From Neobacillus ginsengisoli (GTDB lineage Bacteria > Bacillota > Bacilli > Bacillales_B > DSM-18226): 64,000 nucleotides of DNA. Position numbers and translations under genes: made by a program. Under the pieces are notes generated by a model, which was given only the letters and a program-made list of their open reading frames with translations, searched no databases and was not told the DNA's origin. Positions 1 to 8,992 of this stretch are shown one piece after another. The number at the start of each line of letters is the position of its first letter. Position 1 is the stretch's first letter. The stretch lies in assembly GCF_030813055.1 (NCBI RefSeq), contig NZ_JAUSTW010000006.1, positions 62,001 to 126,000 of the forward strand. The letters run 5' to 3'.

Positions 1-8
1 AGATAGAA

Positions 9-788
9 ATGGCTGAACGTTTAATTCAATCAATTGAAAGAGCAGCGGATGTCCTTGAATTGTTTTTGGCCGCACATCAAGATCTAAGTGTTAAAGAGAT
101 TAGTGACAAGCTTGGTTTATCTAAGAGTACGGTTCATGGCATTATCAAGACACTTGAGTATAGAGGGTACCTGGAGCAAAATCCCGATGATTTGAAGTAT
201 AAGCTTGGTTTGAAGCTTTTTGAACTGGGAAATAGGGTTGTTAATAACCTTGACCTTGGAAAAATTGCCCGTCCAATCATAAAAGAACTTGTGGAGGACC
301 TGATGGAAACGGTCCACCTCGTTGTATTTGAACGCGGTGAAGTGATTTACATTGAAAAGTTAGACGGCCCTCGTGCCTTAAGGATTTACTCACAGGTTGG
401 CAAAAGAGCTCCAATTCATTGTACAGGGGTTGGAAAAGCGATTCTTGCCTTTCAAGAGGAAGAAGAAATTGAAAGGATTTTATCGAACACGGATTTGCAA
501 TCGTTTACAGAGTACACATTGACTGATAAAGAGGACATAAAAAAACAGTTACGTACGATTCAGGAGCAAGGCTATTCAATTGACGATGAAGAAATCGAAT
601 TGGGACTCAAATGCGTTGCCGCGCCAATTTTTGATCACCAGGGTAAAGTGATCGCTGCAATTAGCTGCGCCTCACCTAAAATCAGGTTGAGCGAAGAAAA
701 GCTTGTTGAAGTCATCAAAGTGATCAAACTTGCTGCTGCCAAGATTTCGCAAAGTATGGGGTATAATGCCGAACATGCCCTTGTGTAG
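9..788 (+). CDS. IclR family transcriptional regulator
   Basis: Protein of 259 residues with an N-terminal winged helix-turn-helix (about residues 9-60, with the core [19 protein letters not shown]) and an IclR effector domain (about 75-250). IclR regulators usually sense aromatic or small organic acids and control adjacent catabolic genes. It lies 43 bp before the acetaldehyde dehydrogenase and on the same strand, so it most likely controls this aromatic lower-pathway operon, whose other genes would lie left of the window. The ATG is 8 bases from the window edge, so its ribosome site cannot be seen fully. The family call is firm; the ligand is inferred. Confidence 0.93.
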   Translation: MAERLIQSIERAADVLELFLAAHQDLSVKEISDKLGLSKSTVHGIIKTLEYRGYLEQNPDDLKYKLGLKLFELGNRVVNNLDLGKIARPIIKELVEDLMETVHLVVFERGEVIYIEKLDGPRALRIYSQVGKRAPIHCTGVGKAILAFQEEEEIERILSNTDLQSFTEYTLTDKEDIKKQLRTIQEQGYSIDDEEIELGLKCVAAPIFDHQGKVIAAISCASPKIRLSEEKLVEVIKVIKLAAAKISQSMGYNAEHALV

Positions 789-831
789 GTTTGGCTACAT
801 AAAAAAAGATTCTGAATCACTAAGGAGGAGA

Positions 832-1725
832 ATGGATTTGTCTAAAGTTAAAGTTGCTATTCTTGGTTCAGGCAATATCGGAACCGATCTTATGATCAAA
901 CTCGGCCGGTCTACTATTTTGGAGCTTACGGCTGTCATTGGAATTGACCCTGAGTCAGATGGTTTACGGCGTGCTAAAGAGCTAGGTTACTTGGCGGTTG
1001 ATACTGGCTTAGAGGGATTCCTTGAACACCACGCTGAATTAGCTGATATTGTGTTCGATGCAACATCAGCAAAGGCGCATGTCCGCCATGCCAAAATGTT
1101 AAAAGTAGCAGGAATAAAAGCGATTGATATGACTCCAGCAGCAAGGGGCGTTTTAGTGGTTCCTTCGGTAAATATAGGTTCAAATTTAGAAGCGGATAAT
1201 ATTAACCTCATTACTTGCGGCGGCCAGGCGACTATTCCAATGGTCCATGCCGTAAATCGTGTCAGCCCGGTAGAATATGCGGAAATCGTAGCCACCATTT
1301 CCAGCCGCAGTGCCGGACCCGGAACCCGTGCCAATATTGATGAGTTTACACAAACCACAGCAAGAGCCATTGAAGAAGTAGGAGGAGCAAAGAAAGGGAA
1401 AGCGATTATTATCCTAAACCCTGCTGAACCACCGATTTTAATGCGCGATACAGTCTATGCACTGGTAGAAGATGGAACGATGGACGAAGCGAAAATTACC
1501 CAATCCATTGAAGATATGGCGAAAACGGTTCAATCCTATGTCCCCGGTTATCGTCTGCGGACGGAACCAATCTTTGATGGCAATAAAGTAACCATATTCA
1601 TTGAAGTGGAAGGTGCAGGCGATTATTTACCGAAATACTCAGGGAACCTTGATATTATGACAGCTGCCGGGGTAAAAGTGGCGGAAGAATTTGCGGAAAA
1701 TCTAGTAGAAAAACAGCCGGTTTAA
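832..1725 (+). CDS. mhpF: acetaldehyde dehydrogenase (acylating)
   Basis: Converts acetaldehyde, NAD+ and CoA to acetyl-CoA, the last step of the meta-cleavage pathway; in known systems it forms a channelling complex with the aldolase encoded next. The 297 residues match the family length. A Rossmann motif GSGNIG is at residues 12-17 and the catalytic cysteine is about residue 129 in LITCGGQAT. The start is ATG 832, preceded by AAGGAGGAG at 821-829; the frame is open further upstream, but that part overlaps the IclR gene and lacks family similarity. Confidence 0.95.
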   Translation: MDLSKVKVAILGSGNIGTDLMIKLGRSTILELTAVIGIDPESDGLRRAKELGYLAVDTGLEGFLEHHAELADIVFDATSAKAHVRHAKMLKVAGIKAIDMTPAARGVLVVPSVNIGSNLEADNINLITCGGQATIPMVHAVNRVSPVEYAEIVATISSRSAGPGTRANIDEFTQTTARAIEEVGGAKKGKAIIILNPAEPPILMRDTVYALVEDGTMDEAKITQSIEDMAKTVQSYVPGYRLRTEPIFDGNKVTIFIEVEGAGDYLPKYSGNLDIMTAAGVKVAEEFAENLVEKQPV

Positions 1726-1749
1726 GCTGTGGAAGGGAGAGAAAAAATA

Positions 1750-2778
1750 ATGCCAAATGTTCGAGATATTTTTATCACCGAGGTGGCATTGCGTGATGGC
1801 AGTCATGCCATTGCTCACCAATACACTGTAGAGCAGGTTCTAAAAGTAGCGAAAGCTTTAAATGATGCAGGTGTACCTTATATTGAAGTAACACATGGAG
1901 ACGGTTTAGCAGGATCATCCTTGCAATATGGACTTTCCCGAACAAATGAAATGGAATTAATTGAAGCAGCTGTGTCGGTAGCGGATCAGGCAAAAATCGC
2001 CGTACTGACGCTTCCGGGGATTGGAACCATCAAAGAATTAAAGGAAGCGGCAAAATTGGGAGCTAAAATGGCCCGTGTTGCCACTCATGTTACGGAAGCA
2101 GACGTTGCCCCGCAGCATATCCATGCTGCAAAAGAACTGGGTATGGAAACAGTTGGATTCTTGATGATGTCCCATATGGCAGAAGCAGGTAAATTAGTTG
2201 AGCAGGCTAAATTAATGGAGAGCTACGGAGCAGATACGGTCTATGTGGTCGATTCCGCCGGTGCCTTGCTTCCGGAACAGGTTCGGGAACGGATCCGTGC
2301 TCTTAAACTGCATGTAGGAATAAACATTGGATTCCATGGTCATAACAATTTATCCCTTGCGATGGCAAACTCCTTGGTGGCAATCGAAGAAGGTGCTACA
2401 CGCATAGATGGAAGTGTTCGCTGTTTAGGCGCCGGTGCCGGTAATACCCAAACAGAAGTGATGGTAGCTGTACTTGATCGAATGGGAATTAAAACAGGAG
2501 TAGACGTTTACAAAATGATGGATTTGGCTGAAGAAATTGTCGCCCCAATCTTGAAAACTCCTCAAGAGATTACGAGGGATGGCCTTGTCCTTGGTTATGC
2601 CGGTGTCTATTCCAGTTTTGCCCTTCATGCCAAACGTGCCGCAGCTAAGTTTGGAATCGATTCACGTGATATTTTAATAGAATTAGGTAAACGTAAAGTA
2701 GTCGGCGGTCAAGAGGATATGATTGTTGATGTAGCAGCAGAGCTTGCAAAATCAAAGAGTCAAGTGAATGTACGATAA
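1750..2778 (+). CDS. mhpE: 4-hydroxy-2-oxovalerate aldolase
   Basis: DRE-TIM metallolyase family enzyme that splits 4-hydroxy-2-oxovalerate into pyruvate and acetaldehyde; the acetaldehyde passes to MhpF. The family signature RDGSHAIAHQ is near residues 15-24, with the metal-binding motif FHGHNN about residue 197. I chose ATG 1750 (342 residues) because GGAAGGGAG at 1731-1739 is correctly spaced; a GTG at 1729 would add seven residues but lies before that site. It follows mhpF by 24 bp, so the two are co-transcribed. A hairpin terminator follows at 2785. Confidence 0.95.
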   Translation: MPNVRDIFITEVALRDGSHAIAHQYTVEQVLKVAKALNDAGVPYIEVTHGDGLAGSSLQYGLSRTNEMELIEAAVSVADQAKIAVLTLPGIGTIKELKEAAKLGAKMARVATHVTEADVAPQHIHAAKELGMETVGFLMMSHMAEAGKLVEQAKLMESYGADTVYVVDSAGALLPEQVRERIRALKLHVGINIGFHGHNNLSLAMANSLVAIEEGATRIDGSVRCLGAGAGNTQTEVMVAVLDRMGIKTGVDVYKMMDLAEEIVAPILKTPQEITRDGLVLGYAGVYSSFALHAKRAAAKFGIDSRDILIELGKRKVVGGQEDMIVDVAAELAKSKSQVNVR

Positions 2779-2784
2779 TGTTCT

Positions 2785-2816
2785 TAGGGTAGTCGATAAA
2801 GACTATCCTCTTTTTT
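2785..2816 (+). terminator. intrinsic terminator of the mhpFE operon
   Basis: Stem AGGGTAGTC / GACTATCCT with one G-T pair, followed by CTTTTTT. It lies 7 bases after the aldolase stop codon. Confidence 0.85.
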
Positions 2817-2888
2817 GGTGTGCCCGAATGAAAGTAGTGCATGCATAGCTATGGAGATTGAAATTGCTTTATTATTAACCATCATCTA

Positions 2889-2948
2889 GGGGAATCGTCA
2901 GGAAAATGCGGATTTACAACGCTAAGCAAATTTTCCTGACGATTCCCC
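2889..2948. repeat. 60-bp element with perfect 19-bp inverted ends
   Basis: Left arm 2889-2907 and right arm 2930-2948 are perfect inverted complements of 19 bp around a 22-base centre. One end (about 30 bp, including GCATTTTCCTGACG) recurs in diverged form at 27224-27253. This looks like a miniature mobile element or the fused ends of an insertion sequence. There is no T-run, so it is not an obvious terminator. Confidence 0.6.
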
Positions 2949-3139
2949 CGAAATCAGTCTCGTGATGCAATAAACCGTCTAAAACATGAATTGCATCCCT
3001 TGAATTAGTATGAATGATTTTTGTGTAGTAAGAAGAGAAGTGATCACTCGTAAATCGATAGATAGTGGCTCCTTTTCCTGTTCCGTAATGACCCATTCTC
3101 CTGGGAACTTAAAATTGAAAATAAAAAATGAGAAAACAC

Positions 3140-3170
3140 TTGAACCTAACGTGACGTCAGGTTGTATAGT
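3140..3170 (+). promoter_or_regulatory. MerR-type promoter with 19-bp spacer and dyad operator
   Basis: A -35 box TTGAAC (3140-3145) and a -10 box TATAGT (3165-3170) are separated by 19 bp, the stretched spacing typical of MerR-activated promoters. The spacer lies in a near-perfect 21-bp dyad (3143-3163) beginning AACCTAACGT and ending GACGTCAGGTT. It sits 37 bp before the MerR-TipAS gene, implying autoregulation. Confidence 0.75.
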
Positions 3171-3207
3171 AATGTTGCCGGCAATAACAATCGTGCGAAA
3201 TGAGGGG

Positions 3208-3936
3208 ATGATCATAAATAGATATTGGAAAATAGGAGAATTGGCAAAACAAACTGGTCTAACGGTACGTACACTCCACCACTATGACCAGATTGGCTTA
3301 TTTTCTTCATCTGAGGTTACGGAATCGGGACATAGAATTTATACCGAAGCAGATATTGAAAAGTTGCAACAAATCCTATCACTAAAACAATTGGGGTTTT
3401 CCTTAGAAGAGATTAAAGCAGCGATTGAAAATCCTAATTTTAATCCAATTGAAGTAATCAATATACAGTTAGAAACTGTAAAGAAACAAATTGAAGTACA
3501 AGAACAGTTATACAGTAGGCTAGAAGGCATGTATCAGCTACTTGCAACTCAACAGGAAGTTCAGTCTGAACAATTTATTAAATTAATTGAGGTGATAAAT
3601 ATGAGTGAACAATATTTTACGAAAGAACAATTAGAAAAAATGAAAAATCAAACAGACCAATTCAGCTTAGAAGAAAAAAGGCAAGTAGAAAATGATTGGG
3701 CTGAATTAATTGCTAATGTCCGAGTGGAATTAGAAAAAGATACACCGCCAGAAAGCCCTGTTGTTGTACAATTAGCTAAACGTTGGCAGGAATTAACTAA
3801 TAAGTTTACTGGTGGTGACCCTGAGATTATTAAGGCAGCTGAACGTTTCCATGCAGAAAATCCAAACAATCCACTCCAATATGGAGTAGATGGAGAGCTA
3901 TATAAGTATATTAAAAAAGCTATGTCACACATTTAA
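3208..3936 (+). CDS. MerR family regulator with TipAS antibiotic-binding domain
   Basis: About 242 residues. An N-terminal MerR helix-turn-helix (YWKIGELAKQTGLTVRTLHHYDQIGL, here described from residue 5) is followed by a dimerisation coiled coil (about 75-120) and a C-terminal TipAS-like domain (about 125-240). Relatives are TipAL and Mta, which activate multidrug efflux or self-expression when bound to a drug. The long upstream open frame from 3010 is rejected because the promoter lies inside it. ATG 3208 is the best start, although AGGGG is almost adjacent to it. No efflux gene is adjacent. Confidence 0.88.
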   Translation: MIINRYWKIGELAKQTGLTVRTLHHYDQIGLFSSSEVTESGHRIYTEADIEKLQQILSLKQLGFSLEEIKAAIENPNFNPIEVINIQLETVKKQIEVQEQLYSRLEGMYQLLATQQEVQSEQFIKLIEVINMSEQYFTKEQLEKMKNQTDQFSLEEKRQVENDWAELIANVRVELEKDTPPESPVVVQLAKRWQELTNKFTGGDPEIIKAAERFHAENPNNPLQYGVDGELYKYIKKAMSHI

Positions 3937-3955
3937 ATTAATTTTTGTAATTAAC

Positions 3956-3996
3956 GAAAAGGTCGTGAGCATTTCGTATAGCCTCGACTTTTTCGT
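3956..3996 (+). terminator. terminator-like hairpin after the MerR gene
   Basis: Imperfect stem with GAAAAGGTCG on the left and CGACTTTTTC on the right, ending in a T-rich stretch. It runs directly into one copy of the CAATCGGG repeat at 4001. Confidence 0.55.
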
Positions 3997-4000
3997 TTTA

Positions 4001-4080
4001 AGCAATCGGGACAGATTGTAGAGCAATACCTATAAAAGAAAATTGGATATCTATGTTCATTTTAGAAGAGATTGTGAAAA
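4001..4080 (+). repeat. CAATCGGG repeat, copy A (degenerate)
   Basis: AGCAATCGGG is followed by CAGATTGTAGA, then AGAAAATTGG and AAGAGATTGTGAAAA. The same string of blocks in the same order, including the preceding CGACTTTTTC, recurs at 13320-13445, so the two are copies of one longer unit. Confidence 0.5.
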
Positions 4081-4129
4081 ATGCTTAAAGTAACGGGGAG
4101 GGAGTGGAACAAGAACAACAAAAACCATC

Positions 4130-4795
4130 CTATATTGAATGGTTTTTATCTTTATCATAATTTGGTGATGTACTAGAGAGTGTTAATATGCGGTCTATTA
4201 CTTTTTTAGTAAGTGGCATGAAGTAATTGAGTATTAGTCCTCCTAAACAAACGGTTAATAAAGTTCCAATGCCAATGGGTCCATTGAATATTATTGCCAT
4301 CATCAAGAATACCAGGTAAATGAATGTTCTCGATAACAGTATATTTGTTCTAGTTAATTCTTGTATGATTAAGGTTAATCGGTCAACTGGAATTGGTGCA
4401 AAATTTGTGTGTAAATATGTTGCAGTTCCTAATCCTATAACAACTAAGCCGATTCCAAAAAAAACAACTTTGCTGTACCATAGTTCAGGTGTTATCAAAT
4501 TATGCAATAAAAAAAGCCACATATCAATACCAATACCCGTTATAAATGCTGTTAACAACCCCAAAACTTCTGGTCTTTGTCTTTTTAAAAATGAATTACA
4601 ACATATCAATATTAAAGCTATTATTATCTCCCAACTGCCCACAGTAAGCCCCACATTTATGGACAGTCCTACCAAAAGTGCATCAAAAGGTGAAGTTCCA
4701 AGGTCAGATTGTATAGTGAAAGAAATACCAAGGGTTAATATTAAAATTCCTAATACATAAAAAACATATTTCACTTTACTCGACCTCTTTATCAT
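4130..4795 (-). CDS. YczE/YitT-like integral membrane protein
   Basis: About 221 residues with five or six hydrophobic segments. The opening pattern (YVFYVLGILILTLGISFTIQ, then DLGTSPFDALLVGLSINVGLTVGSW) is typical of the YczE/YyaS membrane family. Function is not known; B. subtilis YczE has been linked to production of secondary metabolites. The start at 4795 (MIKRSSK) is preferred over an upstream ATG because the longer form adds a non-conserved head over the operator region; no strong ribosome site is visible. It is divergent from the MarR remnant, whose two operator-like sites lie between. Confidence 0.8.
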   Translation of the reverse strand: MIKRSSKVKYVFYVLGILILTLGISFTIQSDLGTSPFDALLVGLSINVGLTVGSWEIIIALILICCNSFLKRQRPEVLGLLTAFITGIGIDMWLFLLHNLITPELWYSKVVFFGIGLVVIGLGTATYLHTNFAPIPVDRLTLIIQELTRTNILLSRTFIYLVFLMMAIIFNGPIGIGTLLTVCLGGLILNYFMPLTKKVIDRILTLSSTSPNYDKDKNHSI

Positions 4796-4800
4796 TATTT

Positions 4801-4867
4801 TTTGTTGCAAATGCAACAAAGTTGGGTTAAATTTAATATATGGCATTTTTATTGCGTTTGCAACAAA
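4801..4867. promoter_or_regulatory. pair of 20-bp palindromic operator sites (probable MarR sites)
   Basis: Site 1 is TTTGTTGCAAATGCAACAAA (4801-4820), with 9-bp arms around AA. Site 2 is TTTATTGCGTTTGCAACAAA (4848-4867), identical at 16 of 20 positions. They lie between the divergent yczE-like gene and the broken marR gene, the usual place for MarR operators. Confidence 0.6.
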
Positions 4868-4889
4868 AATATGTACTAAGGAGTTAATT

Positions 4890-5074
4890 ATGAAGGAAAT
4901 TCTTCGTGAAATTGGAATGATAGCAAGGGCATTAGATTCTATAAGTAATATAGAATTTAAAGAATATGACCTTACACAAGGGCAGTATTTGTACCTTGTG
5001 CGAATATAAGAGTAAGAAAAAATATAGGAAAAGACTGGGAATTTGTAAAAAAGGGAAACAAGAGAAATTATTGA
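4890..5074 (+). pseudogene. MarR family regulator, internal deletion
   Basis: ATG 4890 after AAGGAG opens a frame reading MKEILREIGMIARALDSIS and continuing to DLTQGQYLYLVRI, a typical MarR N-terminus, but it stops at 5007-5009 after 39 codons. In another frame (5003-5074) the sequence reads RKNIGKDWEFVKKGNKRNY and stops, which is a typical MarR C-terminus. The central DNA-binding wing and recognition helix are absent, so the gene kept its ends and lost its middle. It sits directly upstream of paiA and divergent from the yczE-like gene, both plausible former targets. Confidence 0.72.
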
Positions 5075-5099
5075 TTATATAAAGGAGCGACATATTTAA

Positions 5100-5618
<519 letters not shown>

Positions 5619-5641
5619 CTTTTTTTGAAAGGTGGATTATT

Positions 5642-6265
5642 ATGTATATTCCAAAATATTTTAAGGTCACAAATGTTGATGAAATTTGGGATTTTGTTCA
5701 AATAAACTCTTTTGGCACGATTGTCACAACAGAACAAGGGAAACCAATTGCCACTCATTTGCCTTTGGGGTTAAATAAAAAAGGTGATGATTATTATATT
5801 ACAGGGCATATGGCTTATGGAAATCTTCAGTGGAGAACATTTGAAACCTGTGAAGATGTGCTTGTTATGTTTCAGGGACCGAACGCTTACATTTCTTCTT
5901 CTTGGTATGGGCATGAAGAAGTTCCAACATGGAATTATCAAGCCGTCCATGTATATGGTAAAGCAAGCATTTTAGAGAAAGATGAATTAATAGAAGAATT
6001 AACAATAATGCTGGAAAAATATGAAGAAAATCGTGAAAATCCTGTTTTATGGGATAAACTTTCTCCTCATCTCTTAGAAAGTGAACTGAAAGGTATAGTT
6101 GGATTTAAGATTAAGGTGGGAGAAATTCAGGCTGCATATAAATTAAGTCAGAACCGAAATGAAACGGAGTATATTAACATCATTGATAAATTACAAAATG
6201 AAGGAAATCCAAATTCGAAACAAATGGCAGAACTGATGGAAAAGAGATTAAAAAATCACATATAA
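5642..6265 (+). CDS. paiB: PaiB, FMN-binding negative transcriptional regulator
   Basis: 207 residues, the family length. It starts MYIPKYFKVTNVDEIWDFV and contains FGTIVTTEQGKPIATHLPL and the FQGPNAYISSSWY block, all hallmarks of PaiB, whose fold is a split-barrel flavin-binding domain. In B. subtilis PaiB with PaiA represses sporulation and protease genes. AAGGTGG precedes the ATG. No terminator is obvious after the gene. Confidence 0.92.
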   Translation: MYIPKYFKVTNVDEIWDFVQINSFGTIVTTEQGKPIATHLPLGLNKKGDDYYITGHMAYGNLQWRTFETCEDVLVMFQGPNAYISSSWYGHEEVPTWNYQAVHVYGKASILEKDELIEELTIMLEKYEENRENPVLWDKLSPHLLESELKGIVGFKIKVGEIQAAYKLSQNRNETEYINIIDKLQNEGNPNSKQMAELMEKRLKNHI

Positions 6266-6751
6266 GCCCACTTTTATTCAACCCTCAGATGCAAGAATTA
6301 AAGAACGGGACGGAGCAGTCATATTGGCAGCTTCTCTTCAGATTGTGAAAGATTGAATGAATAAATTTCTCCTTTCATATTGATAGTAAAAAGTTAAGCA
6401 CACGGCACGAAGGCAAAAATCTCTACTGCGGTTAGCACTCTGATATTCGTGGGTTTTCACATTTTATCTTTCCGTATAAAGGAGCTTCCACTAACTTAAA
6501 ACGTGCGTTAGCCTATTTAGGCATAGCACAAGTACAATTCGTGGTTTCTCCTTTCCGGTTTTTACCTTTGCCTCCGAGCCCTATGCTCCGCTATGAGCAA
6601 TTTTAGGACTAAGCCCATATTTTAGTTATTCCATTAAAGGGCCAGATTGTGGAGGAAGAGTTCAGGAATTTATTGGTATTTCATTTAATTTTGTTTGGGA
6701 TTAATCGGAGTGAACCGTATCATAAGTAAGTGATGTTTTTGCGAAAAAAGT
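6266..6751. other. non-coding stretch with repeat fragments
   Basis: About 490 bp with no supported gene. It holds a repeat copy with ATTAAAGGGCCAGATTGTGGAGGA (written in parts: 6633-6656) and a block ending GTGAACCGTATCATAA (6710-6725) that recurs at 9200-9215. Codon-level traces suggest decayed DNA rather than a functional leader. Confidence 0.5.
6631..6656 (+). repeat. GGGCCAGATTGTGGAGG repeat, copy B
   Basis: CCATTAAAGGGCCAGATTGT followed by GGAGGA. A near-identical string is at 12738-12762 (ATTATGG for ATTGTGG), and related ones are at 13381 and 42014. I treat it as the second half or a variant of the CAATCGGGCGC family, because the two co-occur in order at 13334-13400. Confidence 0.5.
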
Positions 6752-6790
6752 AACAGCACCCTCTAATTTGATGGAGAGGTGCTGTTTTGT
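6752..6790 (+). terminator. strong hairpin terminator without an intact upstream gene
   Basis: Stem AACAGCACC-CTCT / AGAGGTGCTGTT with one bulged C, followed by TTGTTATTT. No intact gene ends nearby on the plus strand, so it may be the terminator of a lost gene whose last codons lie about 6700-6731. Confidence 0.75.
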
Positions 6791-6952
6791 TATTTGAATG
6801 CCTAGATGAACATTTGTTGCATGAATGATTGTTTTTGCTCTTGCGATGAATTTAATTTTTTTGCTCAATCAGGATTTTCTTATTCAAATGAAGAAAAAGA
6901 ATAACCAAATACAAAAAATGGCTGAATTCCTCCACTTGCGTTTTTGCTTACT

Positions 6953-7423
6953 TTAATATTCTCCTTTAATTACAAAAAACGAGCCCCGAATTGTTCCAGC
7001 TAGTTTAGACTTCTGCCTAGCAAACTTAAACTTCCCTTCTAACTCCTTTGGTACCTCCATCCCCTCAGAAAGCTTAAAACCAACAGCCCGCTTCTTAGGG
7101 TCATCAACCGTATACATGACGTTGACCACAAGACCATCCTCATAAATGACGTAGGCAAATTTGATATTTTCCACTTGAAAACGCGACGTTTCTAAAGGTT
7201 TGGCCTCAAACTCAATATCACGTTCTTCTTTCAAAATTCGGTTCACATAATCAAGGGTCTCCTGGCTTTCGCTAGCTGGTACAACCGTAAATTCATACTT
7301 GTATTTGTTCATAAAGTAACGGGCTTCATTAGCACGTAAACCAGCAAGCGCTTCTGCTACAGGTGAAGACTCTAAACCAACCGTAGACACATTTTTAAAA
7401 TCAACGATATAGGACAATTCCAT
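6953..7423 (-). CDS. conserved hypothetical protein, downstream of a GyrI-like protein
   Basis: About 157 residues, soluble, no signal peptide or membrane segment. I do not recognise a defined domain; blocks such as LESSPVAEALAGLRANEARYF and TVDDPKKRAVGF look conserved. The start is uncertain: ATG 7423 is only one base from AAGGAGGG, while TTG 7417 has ideal spacing. The gene starts 16 bp after the GyrI-like gene ends, so they form an operon, divergent from a WYL-type regulator that probably controls them. Confidence 0.7.
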   Translation of the reverse strand: MELSYIVDFKNVSTVGLESSPVAEALAGLRANEARYFMNKYKYEFTVVPASESQETLDYVNRILKEERDIEFEAKPLETSRFQVENIKFAYVIYEDGLVVNVMYTVDDPKKRAVGFKLSEGMEVPKELEGKFKFARQKSKLAGTIRGSFFVIKGEY

Positions 7424-7439
7424 CCCTCCTTTTATCTCT

Positions 7440-7919
7440 TTATTTCCTAACAACAGGAATCCACATTTCACCAAATACTAAGCCGTTTCGCAACCCCATC
7501 TCAACCGTTGCATTTGGCCCACCAACATAGGCAAAATCCTTTGCTTCTGGCAAGACTTGACCAAAGGCAATGCCAACAAGCTTATTACTCAACTCATCAG
7601 CCGTATTCCCTTCTCCTTTAACAACTAGGTATTCCCCCTTAGGAAATTGGATAACTCTGGATGCTTCTGGTACCGATGCCTCTGTCGTGACGCCAGCATA
7701 ATGCATCATCTTGTTATTCACCGCTTCGTTCACGGCAAAAATGTAGTCATTTGTGGCTATGGCTTTTAAAGTGTCAAGCCTTCCATCTTGTTTGACGGCC
7801 CACCAAAAGTCTGCCTTTTCCTTGTTTATGCCAGCAAAGTCTGTGTAATCGCTCTTAAGCTCAGTTCCAATACCTAAAACGGTAAAGCTGTCTTTTTCTT
7901 CTAGAGTATAATCTGCCAT
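7440..7919 (-). CDS. GyrI-like / AraC effector-binding domain protein
   Basis: 159 residues (start MADYTLEEKDSFTVLG at 7919, after AGGAAGG). The fold is the stand-alone GyrI-like small-molecule-binding domain: an opening strand with a VLGIG motif, ADFWWAVKQDGRLD, a central GEYLVVKGEG strand and a final GEMWIPV strand. Such proteins bind hydrophobic drugs or act as cytosolic ligand-binding or hydrolase-like proteins. First gene of a two-gene operon opposite a WYL regulator. The frame also opens 11 codons upstream, but without a ribosome site. Confidence 0.85.
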   Translation of the reverse strand: MADYTLEEKDSFTVLGIGTELKSDYTDFAGINKEKADFWWAVKQDGRLDTLKAIATNDYIFAVNEAVNNKMMHYAGVTTEASVPEASRVIQFPKGEYLVVKGEGNTADELSNKLVGIAFGQVLPEAKDFAYVGGPNATVEMGLRNGLVFGEMWIPVVRK

Positions 7920-7957
7920 ATTCAAAACCTTCCTCTTTTTTAAATTAATCAAATGAT

Positions 7958-7985
7958 TTGTCTTTTCACTTGATGAGTTTATAAT
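7958..7985 (+). promoter_or_regulatory. sigma-A promoter for the WYL-type regulator
   Basis: -35 TTGTCT (7958-7963), 16-bp spacer, -10 TATAAT (7980-7985), 44 bases before the start codon. The divergent gene starts at 7919, so both promoters share this 110-bp region and could be coregulated. Confidence 0.6.
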
Positions 7986-8029
7986 AGTCTTAAATCATGT
8001 CAAAAAATGATACTGTTTGGGAGGTCCCG

Positions 8030-8992
8030 ATGAAAAAAGTTGAACGGATTAATATCATCATGCGGTATATCAACAACCGCGCCCACTTTACAATTTCTGA
8101 AATCATGCGAGAATTTAACATCTCTCGTTCGACAGCTATTAGAGATATCAGAGAAATTGAAGCCATGGGGATGCCACTTGTCGCTGAAGTTGGAAGGGAT
8201 GGGGGTTATTTTGTCATGAACAACTCTGTCCTGCCCACTGTTCGCTTTACCGATAATGAGATTAAAGCTCTTTTTATTGCCTTTATGGCCACAAGAAATA
8301 AACAACTCCCTTATCTAAAGAGTCGTCAGTCTTTAGCTGAAAAATTACTAGGCCTCATCTCAGAAAACCAGCAAGATGACCTTGTTCTTTTAAATCAAAT
8401 CTTGCTTTTTGAAGGGACCAACCCCAATAATCCCGACCTACTTGATCTATCAGACCTACCCCATCCTATGTTAGAAAAACTCATCCAAATCCTTCTTTTG
8501 GATAGCTATTTATTGATTACCATCAAAGAAGAGAAGGTAATAAGGTCTTATCCAATTTATCTCTTGCACCTTTATCATGATAAAGGCCTTTGGCTGATTG
8601 AAGGCTTTGTCTTAAAGGATGAAAAGAGGCAGATTTTCCCTGTCGACAATCTCACCAATGTCAAACCATACCCTACGAAAAAAAGATTAAGTAAGAAAAA
8701 GATTTTAGAAAAACTAAGTAAGCAGGAAGAAGTAATTAACCTTGTCCTTGAACTTGGTCCAAAGGCGATTACCCAGTTCAAAAAATACCATCCTTTAAAA
8801 GTTTCAATTTCCTATACGAATCCTTTCCAAACCACAGCCATTCTAAAGACTTTTATCAATGTTAATAATCCTGAAGAATTGACCGAAGTAACAAATTGGC
8901 TACTTTTCCTAGGTGGGGATATCAAGGTCAGGGAAGTGCCAGAAGAAGTCTTAGAAGGTTTACAAGAGAGATTATGCTTATTCTGCCCATAA
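8030..8992 (+). CDS. DeoR/YafY-type HTH regulator with WYL-like domain
   Basis: About 320 residues. A winged HTH of the HTH_11 type is at residues 1-60 (INIIMRYINNRAHFTISEIM then FNISRSTAIRDIREIEAMG). The remainder resembles the YafY/WYL ligand-sensing region, with a C-terminal TNWLLFLGGDIKV segment. ATG 8030 has GGGAGGT just upstream; an ATG-initiated extension from 7997 lacks one. It is divergent from the GyrI-like operon, so autoregulation plus control of that operon is the simplest model. Confidence 0.85.
   Translation: MKKVERINIIMRYINNRAHFTISEIMREFNISRSTAIRDIREIEAMGMPLVAEVGRDGGYFVMNNSVLPTVRFTDNEIKALFIAFMATRNKQLPYLKSRQSLAEKLLGLISENQQDDLVLLNQILLFEGTNPNNPDLLDLSDLPHPMLEKLIQILLLDSYLLITIKEEKVIRSYPIYLLHLYHDKGLWLIEGFVLKDEKRQIFPVDNLTNVKPYPTKKRLSKKKILEKLSKQEEVINLVLELGPKAITQFKKYHPLKVSISYTNPFQTTAILKTFINVNNPEELTEVTNWLLFLGGDIKVREVPEEVLEGLQERLCLFCP

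Noticed and set aside
3010..3207. 66-codon N-terminal extension of the MerR-TipAS gene
   Set aside because: It contains the MerR-type promoter and operator and has no similarity to the family; translation should begin at 3208.
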